A stretch of 6,051 bases of DNA from Pseudomonadota bacterium (GTDB lineage Bacteria > Pseudomonadota > Gammaproteobacteria > DAOUQR01). The position numbers were made by a program, and so were the translations under genes. The stretch is from the NCBI GenBank assembly GCA_030625525.1, contig DAOUQR010000079.1:1-6051 (forward strand), in the 5' to 3' direction. Shown in pieces: positions 6,029 to 6,051 of this stretch; positions within the stretch are counted from its first letter, which is position 1, and each line of letters starts with the position of its first letter. The notes beneath the pieces were generated by a model. The model was given only the letters and a program-made list of their open reading frames with translations, made no database searches and was not told the origin of the DNA.

Positions 6029-6051
6029 GTTAATCACGTCATTGATTTAAC
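6029..6051. repeat. Imperfect inverted repeat upstream of the PCu(A)C gene
   Basis: GTTAATCA (6029–6036) and TGATTTAAC (6043–6051) are reverse complements apart from one extra T, separated by CGTCAT. The repeat ends at the window edge, so it may extend further. Its position just ahead of the Shine-Dalgarno would suit an operator or a weak leader hairpin. The arms are AT-rich and short, and I do not recognise a specific regulator's site. Confidence 0.35.

Overview
The window looks like ordinary chromosome from a gammaproteobacterium of moderately low G+C. The main argument is the tandem order surA–pdxA–rsmA, with apaH close behind, which is the classic gammaproteobacterial surA-pdxA-rsmA(ksgA)-apaG-apaH cluster. 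The AT-leaning codons, short intergenic gaps and a conserved TraI_2-type protein next to apaH would suit a Legionellales/Coxiella-like lineage. That placement is an inference; nothing in the window fixes the genus.

Left block, plus strand (1–4756). The window opens inside surA, a periplasmic chaperone for outer-membrane proteins, and only its C-terminal 246 residues are present. Next come pdxA (pyridoxal-phosphate synthesis; GTG start 5 bases after surA) and rsmA (16S rRNA dimethyladenosine methylase; overlaps pdxA by ATGA). A short gap with a perfect extended -10 promoter (TGtTATAAT, 2522–2530) leads to a 467-residue protein with the two-part architecture of TraI_2/MobH conjugative relaxases, an HD-type phosphohydrolase fold. 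apaH (Ap4A hydrolase) follows 3 bases later. The usual apaG gene is absent from its expected place, and the TraI_2-like gene sits there instead. This is the most unusual part of the window.

Right block, minus strand (4829–6015, converging on apaH). In transcription order it holds a periplasmic PCu(A)C copper chaperone with an exact H-X10-M-X21-H-X-M motif, a TlpA-like thioredoxin-fold lipoprotein with WCKPC, and an acylphosphatase. The first two suggest periplasmic copper handling, most plausibly delivery and thiol maintenance for the CuA centre of cytochrome c oxidase. The acylphosphatase starts at a TTG codon directly after the thioredoxin gene's TAA and in the same frame.

There are no RNA genes, CRISPR arrays, insertion sequences or phage genes, and no gene-free stretch longer than 75 bases. 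No convincing intrinsic terminator is visible between the converging blocks. No complete new system is evident. The best lead is the HD/TraI_2-like gene, which keeps its HD residues, appears to lack the relaxase triple-histidine motif, and is joined to apaH under its own promoter.
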